Shown: positions 1 to 12,200, counted from the first letter of the stretch. The stretch is DNA of 17,483 nucleotides from Baffinella frigidus (GCA_026770585.1 MU646854.1:66342-83824); one strand, 5' to 3'. Notes: generated from the letters alone by a model not told the origin. Numbers and translations: made by a program.

Positions 1-270
1 CCTAAACCCCAAACCCTAAACCCCAAACCCCAAACCCCAAACCCCAAACCCCAAACCCCAAACCAGGAAACGCGCACGCATCACCATCCTCCTCGCGCGG
101 GGCAACGCGCGAACCAACCTGAACCCTAAATCCTCAACCCTGCACCCCAAATCCCAGACCCCAAACCCCAAACCCCAAACCCCCCAGGAGGTGCGCACGC
201 AACGCCGCCACATCATAACATTTCTCGAGAAACTCCAAACCCAAAACCCTAAACCCCAAACCCCCCCAAG
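1..270. repeat. Telomere-like CCCCAAA/CCCTAAA repeat with exon fragments
   Basis: Mostly CCCCAAA heptamers, with CCCTAAA and mutated units, interrupted by the two exon-1 fragments. The + strand carries the C-rich version. It is not a clean terminal array. Confidence 0.85.
67..236 (+). pseudogene. Two truncated copies of the start of exon 1
   Basis: At 67 (after ACCAG) and at 188 (after CCCCAG) the sequence begins like exon 1 (GAAACGCGCACGCA; GAGGTGCGCACGCAACGCCG). The second reads EVRTQRRHIITFLEKL before dissolving into CCCCAAA repeat near 236; the first decays sooner. Both keep the acceptor and lose the 3' half and donor. Confidence 0.6.
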
Positions 271-420
271 GAAACGCGCACGCACCGCCGCCGCATAGTG
301 AAGTTTCTGGAGCGGAGCAACGCGCGGGTCATGTGCGCTGCGCTTGATGAGTGGCTCGATGTTGACAAGCACAAGAGGCGCGTCGAGAACCTGCTGCGCC
401 GTGTTGTGCAACGCCTGCGG
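271..420 (+). CDS. Exon 1: repeat unit with ALDEW motif (50 codons, fused form)
   Basis: Acceptor CAAG, donor GTTCTA, phase 0 at both ends. It encodes ETRTHRRRIV..., then ALDEWLD, then VENLLRRVVQRLR. The first 37 codons align with the 40-codon exons at 7756 and 11957, and the last 13 align with the separate 39-bp exons at 8800 and 12893 (VQDQMVRAVQRLQ). It is therefore an intron-free version of what is elsewhere two exons. It is the first intact exon here; truncated relatives lie just upstream at 67 and 188. Confidence 0.7.
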
Positions 421-3400
421 GTTCTACCCCTCCCAAAGGCTGATTCAAAAAAGATATTTGGCGTGGGCGGGCACGTTTCCGGCCCGAAGTTGACGGGTTT
501 GTACCGGGGAACCAGAATGTCAACTTGAGGATAGTCTGTTAAGCCGGGAGAGGCAGCGCTGCGGGCCAGAAGCGGGTTGAGAACCTGCTGCATCGTGTTG
601 TGCAACGCCTGCGGGTTCTACCCCTCCCAAAGGCTGGTTCAGACTCCTTGATGTGGCGGAGCCAAAAAATATGTACCGCGAAACCAGAATGTCAAGTTGG
701 GGGTAGGATTTCCCTGCGCGATTTCTGGGACTAGTTCGTCGCCTGGGTGCAGCTCGCTTGGAATCCGCGTGCCCCTCTTACAGCCTGAATTAGTACCAGG
801 AAATGAAATCTACGGCGAGTTTTTTAAAAGTGGCTTGTTGCACCCAGTGCCGACATACTTCGCGGCCGCGGATTAGTACTGATTACGCTGGATTCCGGCC
901 GCTTTGTACCAGGAATAATAGAAAGACGCAGCTGATTTGTACCAGAAATACTAGAAAGACGCAGTCGATGTGATGTGCAACGTACCGTCGCGTGGCAGGG
1001 CAACACACTGCGCGACCTCTGGGACTGTTGCAACACTCGCGTGACTCACAACCTGTCGTGTGGCCCACAACCTGTGCGAATCGGGGATTGCTTTACAGGG
1101 CGTTTTTTCCCCCGCGTTGCTTTACAGAGGGTTTCCTTACGTTGCGCTCCCGCACCCCCGCAGGGGAACACGCTGCGCGACCTCTGGGACTGGTTCGTCA
1201 ACCGCGTACAGCTCAGCCAAATCCTCTCTCGCACTCGCAACATGCTCCAGGTGCCTTTGGTGGGGGGGGGGGGTTGGTGTGTAGCGTTTGGGGTGTAGGG
1301 TTCTGTTTTGGGGTGAGCTGAGCACCATCCTCTCTTGTACTTGCAAGATGATCCAGGTTCGTTCTGGGTTCCACACGGTGGACTACACCTCTCTTTTTAA
1401 GTCAACTTTCCCTGAGGAAGTTGACTTTAAGGACGTTTCTGGTAAAAAAATGATCACGTGACCACCGGGTCTTGAAGGATCCGTAGTCCACCGAGTGGTA
1501 CCTCACGGTGAGCGTCGAAGGTTTCGTTCACCCTTGGTTCCGGGGTGTTACGAGACCAATTTGCATAGAAAAATCCTTCAAATTAATTGCCGTCAGGTAA
1601 GTTGACTTTTGATGAAAGGTTCGTAGTCCACGGAGTGGTAGAGGACCGCTGGGACTGGTTTGTCAACCGCGTGCAGCTTTCCACCATTCTCTCTCGCACT
1701 CGCAACATGCTCCAGATGCCTTTCGTGGGGGGGGGGTTGTTGGTGTGTAGCGTTTAGGGTTGAAGGTTCAGGTTGAGGGGTGAGGGGTGAGGGGTGGGTG
1801 TTAAGAGTGGAGGGTTGAGAGTTTAGGATTTAGGGTGCAGCTCAGCACCATCCTCTCTCGCACTCGCAAGATGCTCCAGGTGCCCCGCTTAGCAGCCACC
1901 GGGGTCTTCACGGATCCAGTCCATCTAAACGATTTTTACTAGAATCTTATCCATTGCTATGGATTCCAACCGGAATTTCCCCCGAGAATCCGGGGGGAAA
2001 TATCCTCTCTCGCACTCGCAAGATGATCCAGGTGATCACCATTTCCCCCCAGTTTCTTCTTTTCTCTCCAAAAGTGGCCGATTATTGGTACAAATAATGG
2101 CCTGGAGACGGAAAATGCCGTCTAGCCCTCCCTCCCGCGTAGCCACACAGCGGGCTACGGAGGGAGTTTCGGCCCAAATCGGGCCACCTTTCTTTTACCT
2201 TATCCGTAGGAACCCTCCCTATGTCCCTACGGATTGCCTACCGTAGGGTCGTAGGTCTTATCGCTCAAGGGTTACTCGGAATCCCTTTGAAGTCCCCTGT
2301 GTGGGGTGGGGTGCATCGCCTCAACAATTCTGAAAAGAGCCTTTTTCGAGTTTTGTTTTCAAGGAGAAACTCCCGCTCGACCCTCTACAGCTGTTGAACA
2401 AGTCCGTTGTAAAATTCTTCTTTATTGTTGCCGCTTGCTTGAGCGTGGTGCGCTATGTTTTTCGCCCGCTTGTTTCAAATCACCGTGATTCAAATCTAAC
2501 GGACACGCGTGTGTGTTCTTGGCAGACGCGACTCGTCACCAAGATGTTCGAAGAAATGGTAACTGCCTCCATCGCCTCCACGCTAGATTTTTGGAGGGGT
2601 TGCCAAAAGTCAGTTCCTCTGCAAGGACTAAGGAGGGTATTTTCTTTTGGGATAGATCGGCGTTAAATAGGACGCTCGGAATGAGCCGAACCCCCTCGAA
2701 CAATCTGGCGTGGCTAGCTCTGTTGCTGTCTATTTGATCTCACCATTTTGGTGAGTCCGCACTCTTTTCCGCTCCAAAGTTGACGGATGTGTACCGCACA
2801 CCAGGCATGTCAACTTGAAAACAGTCGGCCATTCCGAGTGAGACAGAGGTGGACCGCAGAGTGCTGATGACGTCTGTGGTTTCGTCAATACTCTCTCGTG
2901 TCTTATGAATAGACTCTGCTGTTCTATCACTACACTCGATCGTTTCATGAGCACACTCTCATGTTTCATCAACACACGCTCAGTGTCATCGACACACTCA
3001 CATGTTCTGTTTGCACGGGGGGGTCCAGGTGGTGCACACATTGATTTGTTCTTTTCCGTGGCCAACAGATGCGAAAACCGCTCTAGTGGGGGCGGGTTCT
3101 AATCACACGGGGATTTTTAAGTGGAGCAGTGCACACGGGCGGGACAATTGTAATGCGGAAACGCGATTTCTTCATCAAACTATCAAAGGTTTTTTGGGGG
3201 GGTCAGGTGGTGCACACCTAAACAGCGCGAAACCACCACACGGCGTTCTCGTGTTTCATCAATGTCTTGTTCCAATGTTCCAATACACCCTCTTGTTCAT
3301 CAATCGATCGATTCACTCTCGCGGTCATCAATCTATCAAAAAACACTAAAGAACACGGATTGTTAGGTGGTGCATACGGAGACAACACGAAAACACCACA

Positions 3401-6212
3401 AGACCTTCTGGTTTTTCATCAAATTCTTGTTTCAATACACCCTTTTGATCATCAATCGATCAATACACTTTCGCGTTCATCAATCTATCACCCCCTCTCT
3501 CTCTTTGTCTACACGCACATGTCTCTCTCTCTCTCTCTCTCTCTCAACAATAATAATAAAATAATGATAATAATAATAATAATAATAAAATAATAATAAT
3601 AAACACGGATTGTCAGGTGGTGCACACGGAGACAGCGCGAAAACACCACAAGGCGTTCGCTATCTGCACGAGACGGTCTGACTCATTGGTGATCAAGGGG
3701 AGCTTTGCCACGTGGACGGACGTGCATCAGCATGTGCGCAAGGTGAACTTTCATCTCAAAACATAACTGAATCAGTTCCCTAATCAGCGTTGTTATTTAA
3801 TTAGGGGTCCTAATTAAATTTACTATGGCCTGACTAATTTCTCCTATTCAACCTCCGATTGAAAAGGAACTGATTCAGTCATCTTCCGAGATGAAGTTGC
3901 GTCCAGCAACTCTCGGCATTTCTCGTGTGGCGGGTTCGAATACCACAAGGCTTTCGCTATCTACGCGAGGCGGTCCGATTCGGCATTGCTCAAGGGTGGC
4001 TTTGCAACGTGGGAAGGAGTGCATCAGCACGTGCAGAAAGTGCCTCTCCACACAGCCTTGAAGGCTAAGGGTTTGGGGTTTAGGGTTCAGGGTCGGCATG
4101 TGCGCAAGGTCCGATTTCATCCCGGAAGATGACTGGATCAGTTTCTTTTCAATAGGAGGTTGAAGAGGTGAAATTAGTTAGTACATACTACGCGGGAGGG
4201 GTAGCTGCTTTCTTGGAGCCATTTCCCCCCTTATCCTGCGGTCACTTTTCCGCCAAAGTCAATTATTTGTGGGTATTTCCGGCAACTTTTGCCGATTTCA
4301 AGGGAAAATAATAGATGGACGCGGGGCGCAAAAGGACACCTACCCCTCCCGCGTAGTAGTAAAGTTTGTTGGGCCTCCCAATGAAGTGAAAACGCTAATT
4401 GAGGAACTGATTTAGTTATCTTTCGAGATGAGATTCGAGTCCGGGACGTGGAAGGGGGTGCGCGAGCAAGATCGGCAGGTGCCTCTTCCAAACCCTAAAC
4501 CCCAAGCCCTGAACCTTAATCCTTAAACCCTAAACCCTAAACCCTAAACCCTAAACCCTAAACTCTGAACCTTAATCCATAATCCCTAATTCCTCACCTC
4601 TAAACCCTAAACCCTAAACCCTAAACCCTAAACCCTAAACCTTAAACCCCAATCTCTAAACCCGAAACCTCAAACCCTAAATCCTGAACCCTAAACCCTA
4701 AACTCTACCTGTGCTCGACATAAGTATCCTCGTGTAAGGTTCTAGCTCTGCCTGAGGTTTATTTTATCTCGTTCTTAAAAGTATTGAAGAGCAGAAATCC
4801 AGTACAAAAGGGCGAATAGAAATCCTTCAGGACGTGCCAGAAAAATACTCGGGCAGAGCTAAAGGTTTGGGGTTTAGAGTGTGAGGTTCGCCTCCACCAC
4901 GACAGCAGGTCCCATGGGAGCGTCCCACACGCAGTTCGCAGGAGCCGTGTTCCGTAAAGTTGTCTGCGCTCAGTAAAGTTGTCAGCGCTCAAAAGTTATC
5001 TGCGCTCGGTAATGTTGTCCGCGCTCAGCAAAGTTGCCTGTGCTCAGTGAAGTTGACGCGCGGCCCGCAGGTCCAGACCACGGTGCTGCGCGCCCTGCAG
5101 CGCATGACGGTAATCCCTTATCCCTAAACTCTAAACCCTAACCCATAAAACATCAAATATTTAACCCTGAACCATACACCCTAAACTCTTAACCCTAGAC
5201 CCTAAACCCTAAACCCTAAACCCTAAACCCTAAACCCTAAACCCTAAACTCTAAACCCTAAACCCTAAACCCTGAACCCTCACCCTAAGCCCAAAACCCT
5301 AAACCTTAAACCCTAACCCTTGCCCGCTGCCCCTAACCCCCAAACACCAACACCAACCCTAAACCCTAAACCCTAAGCCCTAAACCCTAAACCCTAAACC
5401 CTGAAAACTAAACCCTAAACCCTAAAACCTAAAACCTAAACCCTACCCCCTCAACCCTCAACCCGAATCCCGAAAGCAGGGCAACACGACACGGCTCTAC
5501 TGGGACCATTTTTCGAGCAGAGTGCGCTTCCACCGCATCGTCCAGGTTACGAGCCCTCATTGGGGTGTAAGGCCTTAGGCTTCAGGGATGAGCGTTCAAA
5601 ATAAACCGCATCGTGCAGGTTCTGACCCACACAGACAGACTGGGCTTCGTAGATCGGTCCGTTTATTTTCGTGGTACTGATTTGTTCCGTACAACGGCAC
5701 CTTGTTAACAATCGACCGGATGTTTGGTCGAAATTTCCTGCGAAGCCCAATGGTGAACCCTAAACCCTGAACACTGAACCCTGAACGCTATCCCCTCGTT
5801 CCTCAGGCAGATGGGGTGGGAGGAACCGAAACACGGAACTCGGAACCCCAAACCTGGAACCCCAAACCTCAAATTCCAGGCCCCATACCCCAAAACCCCA
5901 AAACCCCAACCCTAAACACTAAACCCCAACCCCCACACCCCAAACCCCAACAGCGCAAGATCAAGCAATTCAAGCGCCTCTTCCTGCAAAGGGTCTTTGC
6001 CGCTCTTTTCGGCGACATCCGGCGGGACCTCAAGCACAAGAGGGTCCTCGCCAACATTGCTGCACGAACCCGGGTCGTGAAACTCCGGTGAGCGCTAACC
6101 CTCCACCGTAAACCCTAAACCGTCAACTCTAAACCCTAAACCCTAAACCCTCAACCCTCAACCCTCAACCCTCAACCATCATCCCTCAACCCTCAACCCT
6201 CAACCCCCAACC

Positions 6213-6251
<39 letters not shown>

Positions 6252-9200
6252 ACCCTAACAGGGGCGCTCTGAGCGAGCGGCACCATGCCACGCGGCACGA
6301 GAAGACCCTCAACCCTCAATCCTGAACCCTCAATTCTCATCCCCAAACCTTAAACCGTAAACCTGAACAAGGGCGCTCTGAGCGAGTGGCACCATGCCGC
6401 GCGGCACAAAAGACACGTTATGTGAATTCAACGTGTGAAAGACACGTTATGTGAATTCAACCGTGCGGATGTGGTTCTGAATAGTCTGGCGGCTAGGGGC
6501 GCTCTGAGCGAGTGGCACCATGCCACGCGGCAGGAGAAACCCCTCAACCCTCAACCCCCAACCCGCAATTCTCATCCCTAAACCTTAAACCCTTACAGGG
6601 GCGCGTTGAGCGAGTGGCACCATGCCGCGCGGCACGAGAGGCACGTGATCAACGTGATGCGCAAGTCTGTGCAACAATGGAAGGTCTCACCCACCCTAAA
6701 CACTGCACCCTTAGCACTACACCCTAAACACTGCACCCTAAACCCTACACCCTAAACTCTACACACTAAACCCTGCATCCTAAACCCTACACCCTAAACT
6801 CTAAACCATAAACCATAAACCATAAACCATAAACCATAAACCATAAACCCTACTCCCTAACCCTAAACCCCAATCTCGCATCCCTAACCATAACCCGCAA
6901 CCCCTAAACCACAGAACGTAAATCCCAAACCCCAATCCGTAAACCCTAAACCCTAAACCCGTAACCCTGAACCAGGGCAAGACACTCCGAAACTACTGGG
7001 ACTGTTTCGTCGCACGTGTCGACGTCCACAGGTCACCCCTTCCGAGAATTTCTCCGCATCCCACGCACTCAACCCTACACCCTACGCCCCACACCCCACA
7101 CCCCACACCCCACACCCCACACCCCGCACCTCACACCCCACACACCACATCCCACACCCCTAACCCCTAACCCCTAACCCTCAACCCCACACCCGAAATC
7201 CGAAACCCGAAACCCGAAACCCGAAACCCTGAACCCCACATCCGCATCTCGGCAGGCATCTGCGGTTCCTGACAGAAGATGCAGGCAAGGGCTCTCTCCG
7301 CCGAATCTTCGACACTTGGGTCCAGGTACCGTTTTTATTTAATTAGGAGGCCTAATTCAATTCACTATGCCCCAACTAATTTCTCCTATTCAACCTCCTA
7401 TTGAAAAGGAAGTGATTCAGTCATCTTCCGAGATGAACTTGGGTCCAGGTTCCGAGCCGCGCCCAAACGCATGTGCTTCTCTTGAGTGGAACGTGGTGGT
7501 ATCCATCAGCGCACTGTTCGACGTACCTCACACACCAACTGGGGATTATCTCACCTGCCAGGAATCGGAATACCGAGCGGTGTCGTCCTACCCTCGCTCT
7601 TTTTCATCCGCTTTATTACACGCACGCGTACGCCTTGAATGGTGTGATAAAACCCTCTTACATCTACTGCTGCCATGGAAGAGTGGCACCATCAACAGCC
7701 TGCAACTTCTCCTATCAACGTCCGGCTCTGTGCTCAGAATGCGCTCGGGGTGCAGGAGGTGCGGGCGCAGACGCGCAACGTGAGAGTACTCGCGGGGTGC
7801 ACGGCCAAGAGCGACGCCAAAATCGCGCGCTGGGCCTTGGATGAATGGCGCGACGCACACGTGCACAAGCGCCACGTAAGTTAACTTTTTGTTGACTTAC
7901 GTCACGTGACCGCCTCTTCCCTTTACCTCATAACCTGTTGCAAGCGACACGTGACTGCCTTCCCTGAAAGTGACTGCCTTCCCGTCGAATGGCGCGACAC
8001 ACACGTGCACAAGCGCCACGTGACCTCTCCCCCGAGAGCAGTTGACTGATCCGGGCGGCGTTTGTACCGGGAAGCGGACGAGACCAGGCTGGGTTAGTAC
8101 CTGGGAAAGTTGGGGTCAGTCAACCGCGCTGGGACTTCGATGGGTGGCGTGACGCACACGTCCACAAGCGCCACGTGACCGCCCTTCCCTGAAAGTTAGG
8201 TTAGGAGCCTCACTGGTCAAATCCCGTGACTCAACTGCTTTCGGGGGGGGCTGCTTTTGAAACAGAGAGATAGAGTTGCTTTATTGAGGAAATGCAGCTG
8301 AGCGACACGTGACCGCACCATTCATGAAGCGGGAACAGGTCTGATTTGACTCGCGATTCGTGCTATCTTAAGGGTGAGATCTGCTCGCTTAGCGGCGGCA
8401 TAGCTTTACCAAAGCACACACACCACCCTTAACATAGCAAAACGGCGATTTGAATTCCGGGAGTTTTTTGGGTCCACGCACAAGTCGACCTCCTCGTGAC
8501 CGGCCCGTCGCGAGAGCCTCATGCAGTTGACTGATCCTGGCAGGTTTTGTACCAGGGCGCGGACGCGACCGGGCAGAGTTGGTACCGGGAAAAGGAGGGA
8601 TTAGTCAACCGTGGTGCGAGGGGGGCTCATAACCTGGGGGTGCCGATCTCATGAGAAATCTAGCTCTGCCTGAGTAAATATCGGCTCGCCAGAAAAGCAT
8701 TTTAGCTGCCCCTTTATAATGAAGTTTCTGCTCTAAATGTGTTTTTTTACTCAGGCAGAGCTAGGAAATCTGACATCTGACAAACAAACGCTTTATCAGG
8801 TGCAAGACCAGATGGTCCGTGCTGTGCAGCGCCTGCAGGTTCCGCCCTCTAACCCCCCCCCTCTCTAATTTCCCCAGCCTAATTCTGCCCCCGCCCTAAT
8901 TCTCCCCCGTCGCTTTACAAAGGGGCCGGATTTGTACCAGGAATGGAATGTATAATGCAGGCTCCACCCCCTGACTTATGTCACCCGAGAAAACAAACAA
9001 ATGGTGCAAAACGATGGTCCAGGTGTCAAAACAACCCACTTTTCTTTTGTTTTGGTGGCCAACCACACAGCGGACTTCGAAGGGATTTGTAATAACCTAT
9101 AAGCAACAAGACCTAGGACCCTACGGTAGGCAACCCGTAGGGTCATAGGGGGGGTTCTACGGATAAGGTAACGGAAATTCGGGCATTTCCTTCCCGAGAA

Positions 9201-12200
9201 TGCCTTGATAGCCCTATCAGCTGTATGGTTCGCTGCACCCCGTTCTGCAAAGCCGCACGGTTCGTGCTGAGCCTCCTGGTGTGTGCAGCGCAGGGCAGCA
9301 GCCTGCTTCCGTTTGGTTGACTTACGATTCAGGCGGGTTGACTTTTCGTGTGCGTGTGGTTGACGTAATGTGACTTCGTGTGTGCGTGTGCGGTGCAGGG
9401 CACCAAACCGCTTCAATTTTAGTTGGGTTGACTTATGATTCAGTGTGTTGACTTTGTGCGGGTGGTTGACTTGATGTGTGTGCAGGGCAATGCGCTGCGT
9501 GACTACTGGGACTGGTTCCGCGACCACATCAACCTCCACAAGGTCCAAAGTTGACGGATTTGAAAGTTGACGGATTTGTAAAGTTGACCGGTTTGTATCG
9601 CACGCCCAGCATGTCAACTTGAGAAAAGTCGGTGAACCCGAGTGATGCAGAGCTAGAAGGGACTGGTTTCTCGACCACATCAACCTCCATAGGGTCCTCC
9701 TCCGCGCCCCTCAACCTGTGTGGGAGCAAACGGGGTTCCGTTACGAAGGAACCCTTTGCCTCAATCACATCAACCTTCATAAGGTCCTCCCACGTGCTCC
9801 TCAACCCGCAACCCTAACACCCTAAACCCTGAACCCTAAACCCTAAACCCTAAACCCTAAACCCTAAACCCTAAACCCTAAACCCTAAACCCTAAACCCT
9901 AAACCCTAAACCCTAAACCCTGAACCCTAAAACTGAACCCCGGAATGCGGAACCACCTCTCAACCTATTCCTTAGACGTCTCATCTCGGACCGTCACACA
10001 CTACATTTACACAGGCACTGCGCTACAAAACCCCTCAAACCCAGCATCTTAAACAGAGTTGTGGCGCTAAGTTGACGAATCGTGGCGCTAAGTTGTTCGT
10101 TCTTGAGCAGGCTATTCGGAGGATGGTTGGAGATATGGGCTCGGTGCTCATCCGCAAGGTTTTGAGCCCCCCTTTGGTTTTGGGGTTTGGAGTTTAGGAT
10201 TTAGGTGTACAACTGTTCACTTAAATGCTGGATTTTTCAACCCTAAAACCTAAACCTTGCACGCTGGACACGCATCCCTAAATCCTAAACCCTAAACTCT
10301 AAACCCTAAACCCTAAACCCTAAACCCTAAACCCAAAACCCAAAACCCAAAACCCTAAACCCTAAACCCAGACCATCAAACCCTAAACCCGGAACCCGGA
10401 ACCCTACTACGCGGGAGAGCTACATGTCATTTTACGCCCTGCGTCCATCTATTATTTTCCCTTGAAATCGGCAAAAGTTGCCGGAAATGCCCACAAATAA
10501 GTGACTTTGACAGAAAAGTAACCGCAGGATATGGGTAAAAATGGCTCCAAGAAACCACCTAGCCCTCCCCCGTAGTAAACCCTGAACCCTAAACCCTAAA
10601 ACTCAAAACCTTCCACCAGGTGTGGGACGCGATACGGGACAGGGTGCGGCGAAGCAGGGTGGTCAAAAAGATGCTCCGAATCTTCGAGCAGAGGTAAACC
10701 CTGATCCTTGAAACCCAAACCATGCACCCTAAACCCTTGCCCCTGAAACCCTAGACCCTAAAGTCTGAACCCTAAACTCGGCACCCCAAACACCAAACAC
10801 CAAACCCTCAACCTTGAACAGCTAACCCGGAACAGCAAACCCCAAACCCCAAACCCCTACACCCTAACCCCATAACCCATAACCCTGACCCCAACCCCTA
10901 ACCCCTAACCCCAAATCCCTAACCCCAAAGCCTACACCCGAAACCCTGAACCTTAAACCCCAAACCCTAACCCCTAACCCCCAACCCCTGAACCTTGAAC
11001 CCTCACACTAGGTTACTGCGCGAGGCATTGTATGAGATGGAGGAAAGTGTGCGCGCGGGGAAGGTTCAAACCCCAAACCCTAAACCCTAAACCCTAAACC
11101 CTAAACCCTAAACCCTAAACCCTAAACCCTAAACCCCAAACCCCAGATCCTGACCCGTAACCCGAAACCCATGAACCCTGAACCCTCAATCCAAACCCTT
11201 ATCCGTCACCCGAAAAACTTAAACCCCAAACCCTCAACCCTAAACTCTCAACACCCTAAACCCTCACCTCCAAACCCCCTACTACCTGAACCCTAAACCC
11301 TGACCCGTAACCCCCAAACCCTAAACCCTAAACCCTAAACCCTAAACCCTAAACCCTAAACCCTAAACCCTAAACCCTAACCCCTAACGCAGGTCGCCAA
11401 GAAGGTAGCCAGTGCGAGCAGAAGAAGAAGTGTCATTCTCAACTCGCGCGCCTCGTGCTGGGCCTTCGAACAATGGCACCAGGTATTGTTCACAAACTCT
11501 AAACCCTAAACCCTAAACCCTAAACCCCCTAAACCCCTTAAACCCAACCCCTAAACCCTAAACCCCAAACCCCAAACCCTAAACGCCAAGCCCTCAAACC
11601 TAAACCCTAAACCCTACACCCAAACTCCTAAACCCCAACCCCTAAACCCTCAACCCGAATTTTTGTACGAACCTATACAGAAACCCGAAACTCTCCACCC
11701 CAACCCCCAAACCCCAAACCCCAAACCCCAAACCCCAACAGGAGGTGCGGGCGCAGAAGCACAACTTCAACGTCCTCTCGGGGTGCACAGCCAGGAGCGC
11801 GCCCTTAAGTGGCTAGTAGGATCATACGCCCTACCGTAGGGCCCTAGGACCTGCCTAGGATCTCTTGGAGGTCAAATTTGACCTCCTGGCCACTGAAGGG
11901 ATACCTCGGCCTACCGTATGTGATCCCGTATGCTGACTACGCTACACCCCAAACAGGAGGTGCGGGCGCAGAAGCACAACTTCAACGTCCTCTCGGGGTG
12001 CACAGCCAGGAGTGACGCGAAAATCGCGCGCTGGGCTTACGATGAGTGGCGTCACGCGCATGTCCACAAACGCCACGTAAGTCAACTTTTTGTTGACTTA
12101 GGTCACGTGACCGCCACGTGACTGTCCTTAACCTCATAACCTGTTGAATGCGCCACGTGACTGCCTTCCCTGATAGTGACTGCCTTCCCCTGACAGGCAC

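Larger units (their letters stand above)
7890..8330. repeat. CACGTGAC-rich stretch
   Basis: CACGTGAC occurs repeatedly (about 7904, 7948, 8017, 8172, 8304), partly as exon-end copies (CGCCACGTGACC). CACGTG is also an E-box/G-box, but here it is most simply explained by duplication. 12100-12290 is equivalent. Confidence 0.6.
7756..11392 (+). repeat. First copy of a roughly 4.1-kb tandem segmental duplication
   Basis: Exons 11-16 here recur as exons 18-23. Offsets are 4201, 4093, 4173, 4125, 4073 and 4102 bp, so exons are conserved in order and length while the introns changed size. Shared intron marks include the GTAAGT hairpin, GTTGACT elements, the TAGCTCTGCC element end, GTTGACTT clusters and the 40-bp inverted repeat. 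Confidence 0.82.

Noticed and set aside
1-66. A chromosome end (true telomere)
   Set aside because: The repeats are mutated, mixed in type, interrupted by exon pieces and continue in blocks to 17483, also changing strand. This is interstitial repeat.
16-411. Minus-strand open frames rich in WGLGFGVWGLGF
   Set aside because: They are translations of TTTGGGG/TTTAGGG repeat (also at 5705, 16127, 16281, 16784). Lack of stops follows from the repeat, not from coding.
249-605. Minus-strand frame sharing a motif (QVDILVPRYKPVNF) with 9529-9804
   Set aside because: The shared peptide is the translation of the 40-bp AAGTTGAC element; the frames differ on both sides of it.
2730-3065. Minus-strand protein with a 7-residue repeat (RVLMKHE, SVLMKRS)
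   Set aside because: The period follows from a 21-bp minisatellite; unit lengths of 22 and 19 bp would break the frame register, and there is no sign of a start region or splice context on that strand.
4490-4712. CRISPR-like or other spaced repeat array
   Set aside because: The repeats are 7-bp head-to-tail units with no regular unique spacers, in a eukaryotic intron context.
7367-7783. 138-codon + strand frame overlapping exon 11
   Set aside because: It starts in a MITE-like element and crosses exon 11 in another frame. Exon 11 has a paralogue with conserved residues in the chosen frame.
7890-8330. Cluster of E-box/G-box (CACGTG) regulatory sites
   Set aside because: Most occurrences are explained by repeated copies of the exon-11 end (CGCCAC followed by GTGACC). 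No promoter features or transcription start were seen nearby.
8976-9683. 235-codon minus-strand frame, the longest in the window
   Set aside because: It runs antisense through exon 13, GTTGACTT clusters and the 110-bp repeat, with no consistent domain. Exon 13 on the + strand has a conserved duplicate with matching splice sites, so the minus frame is probably a shadow.
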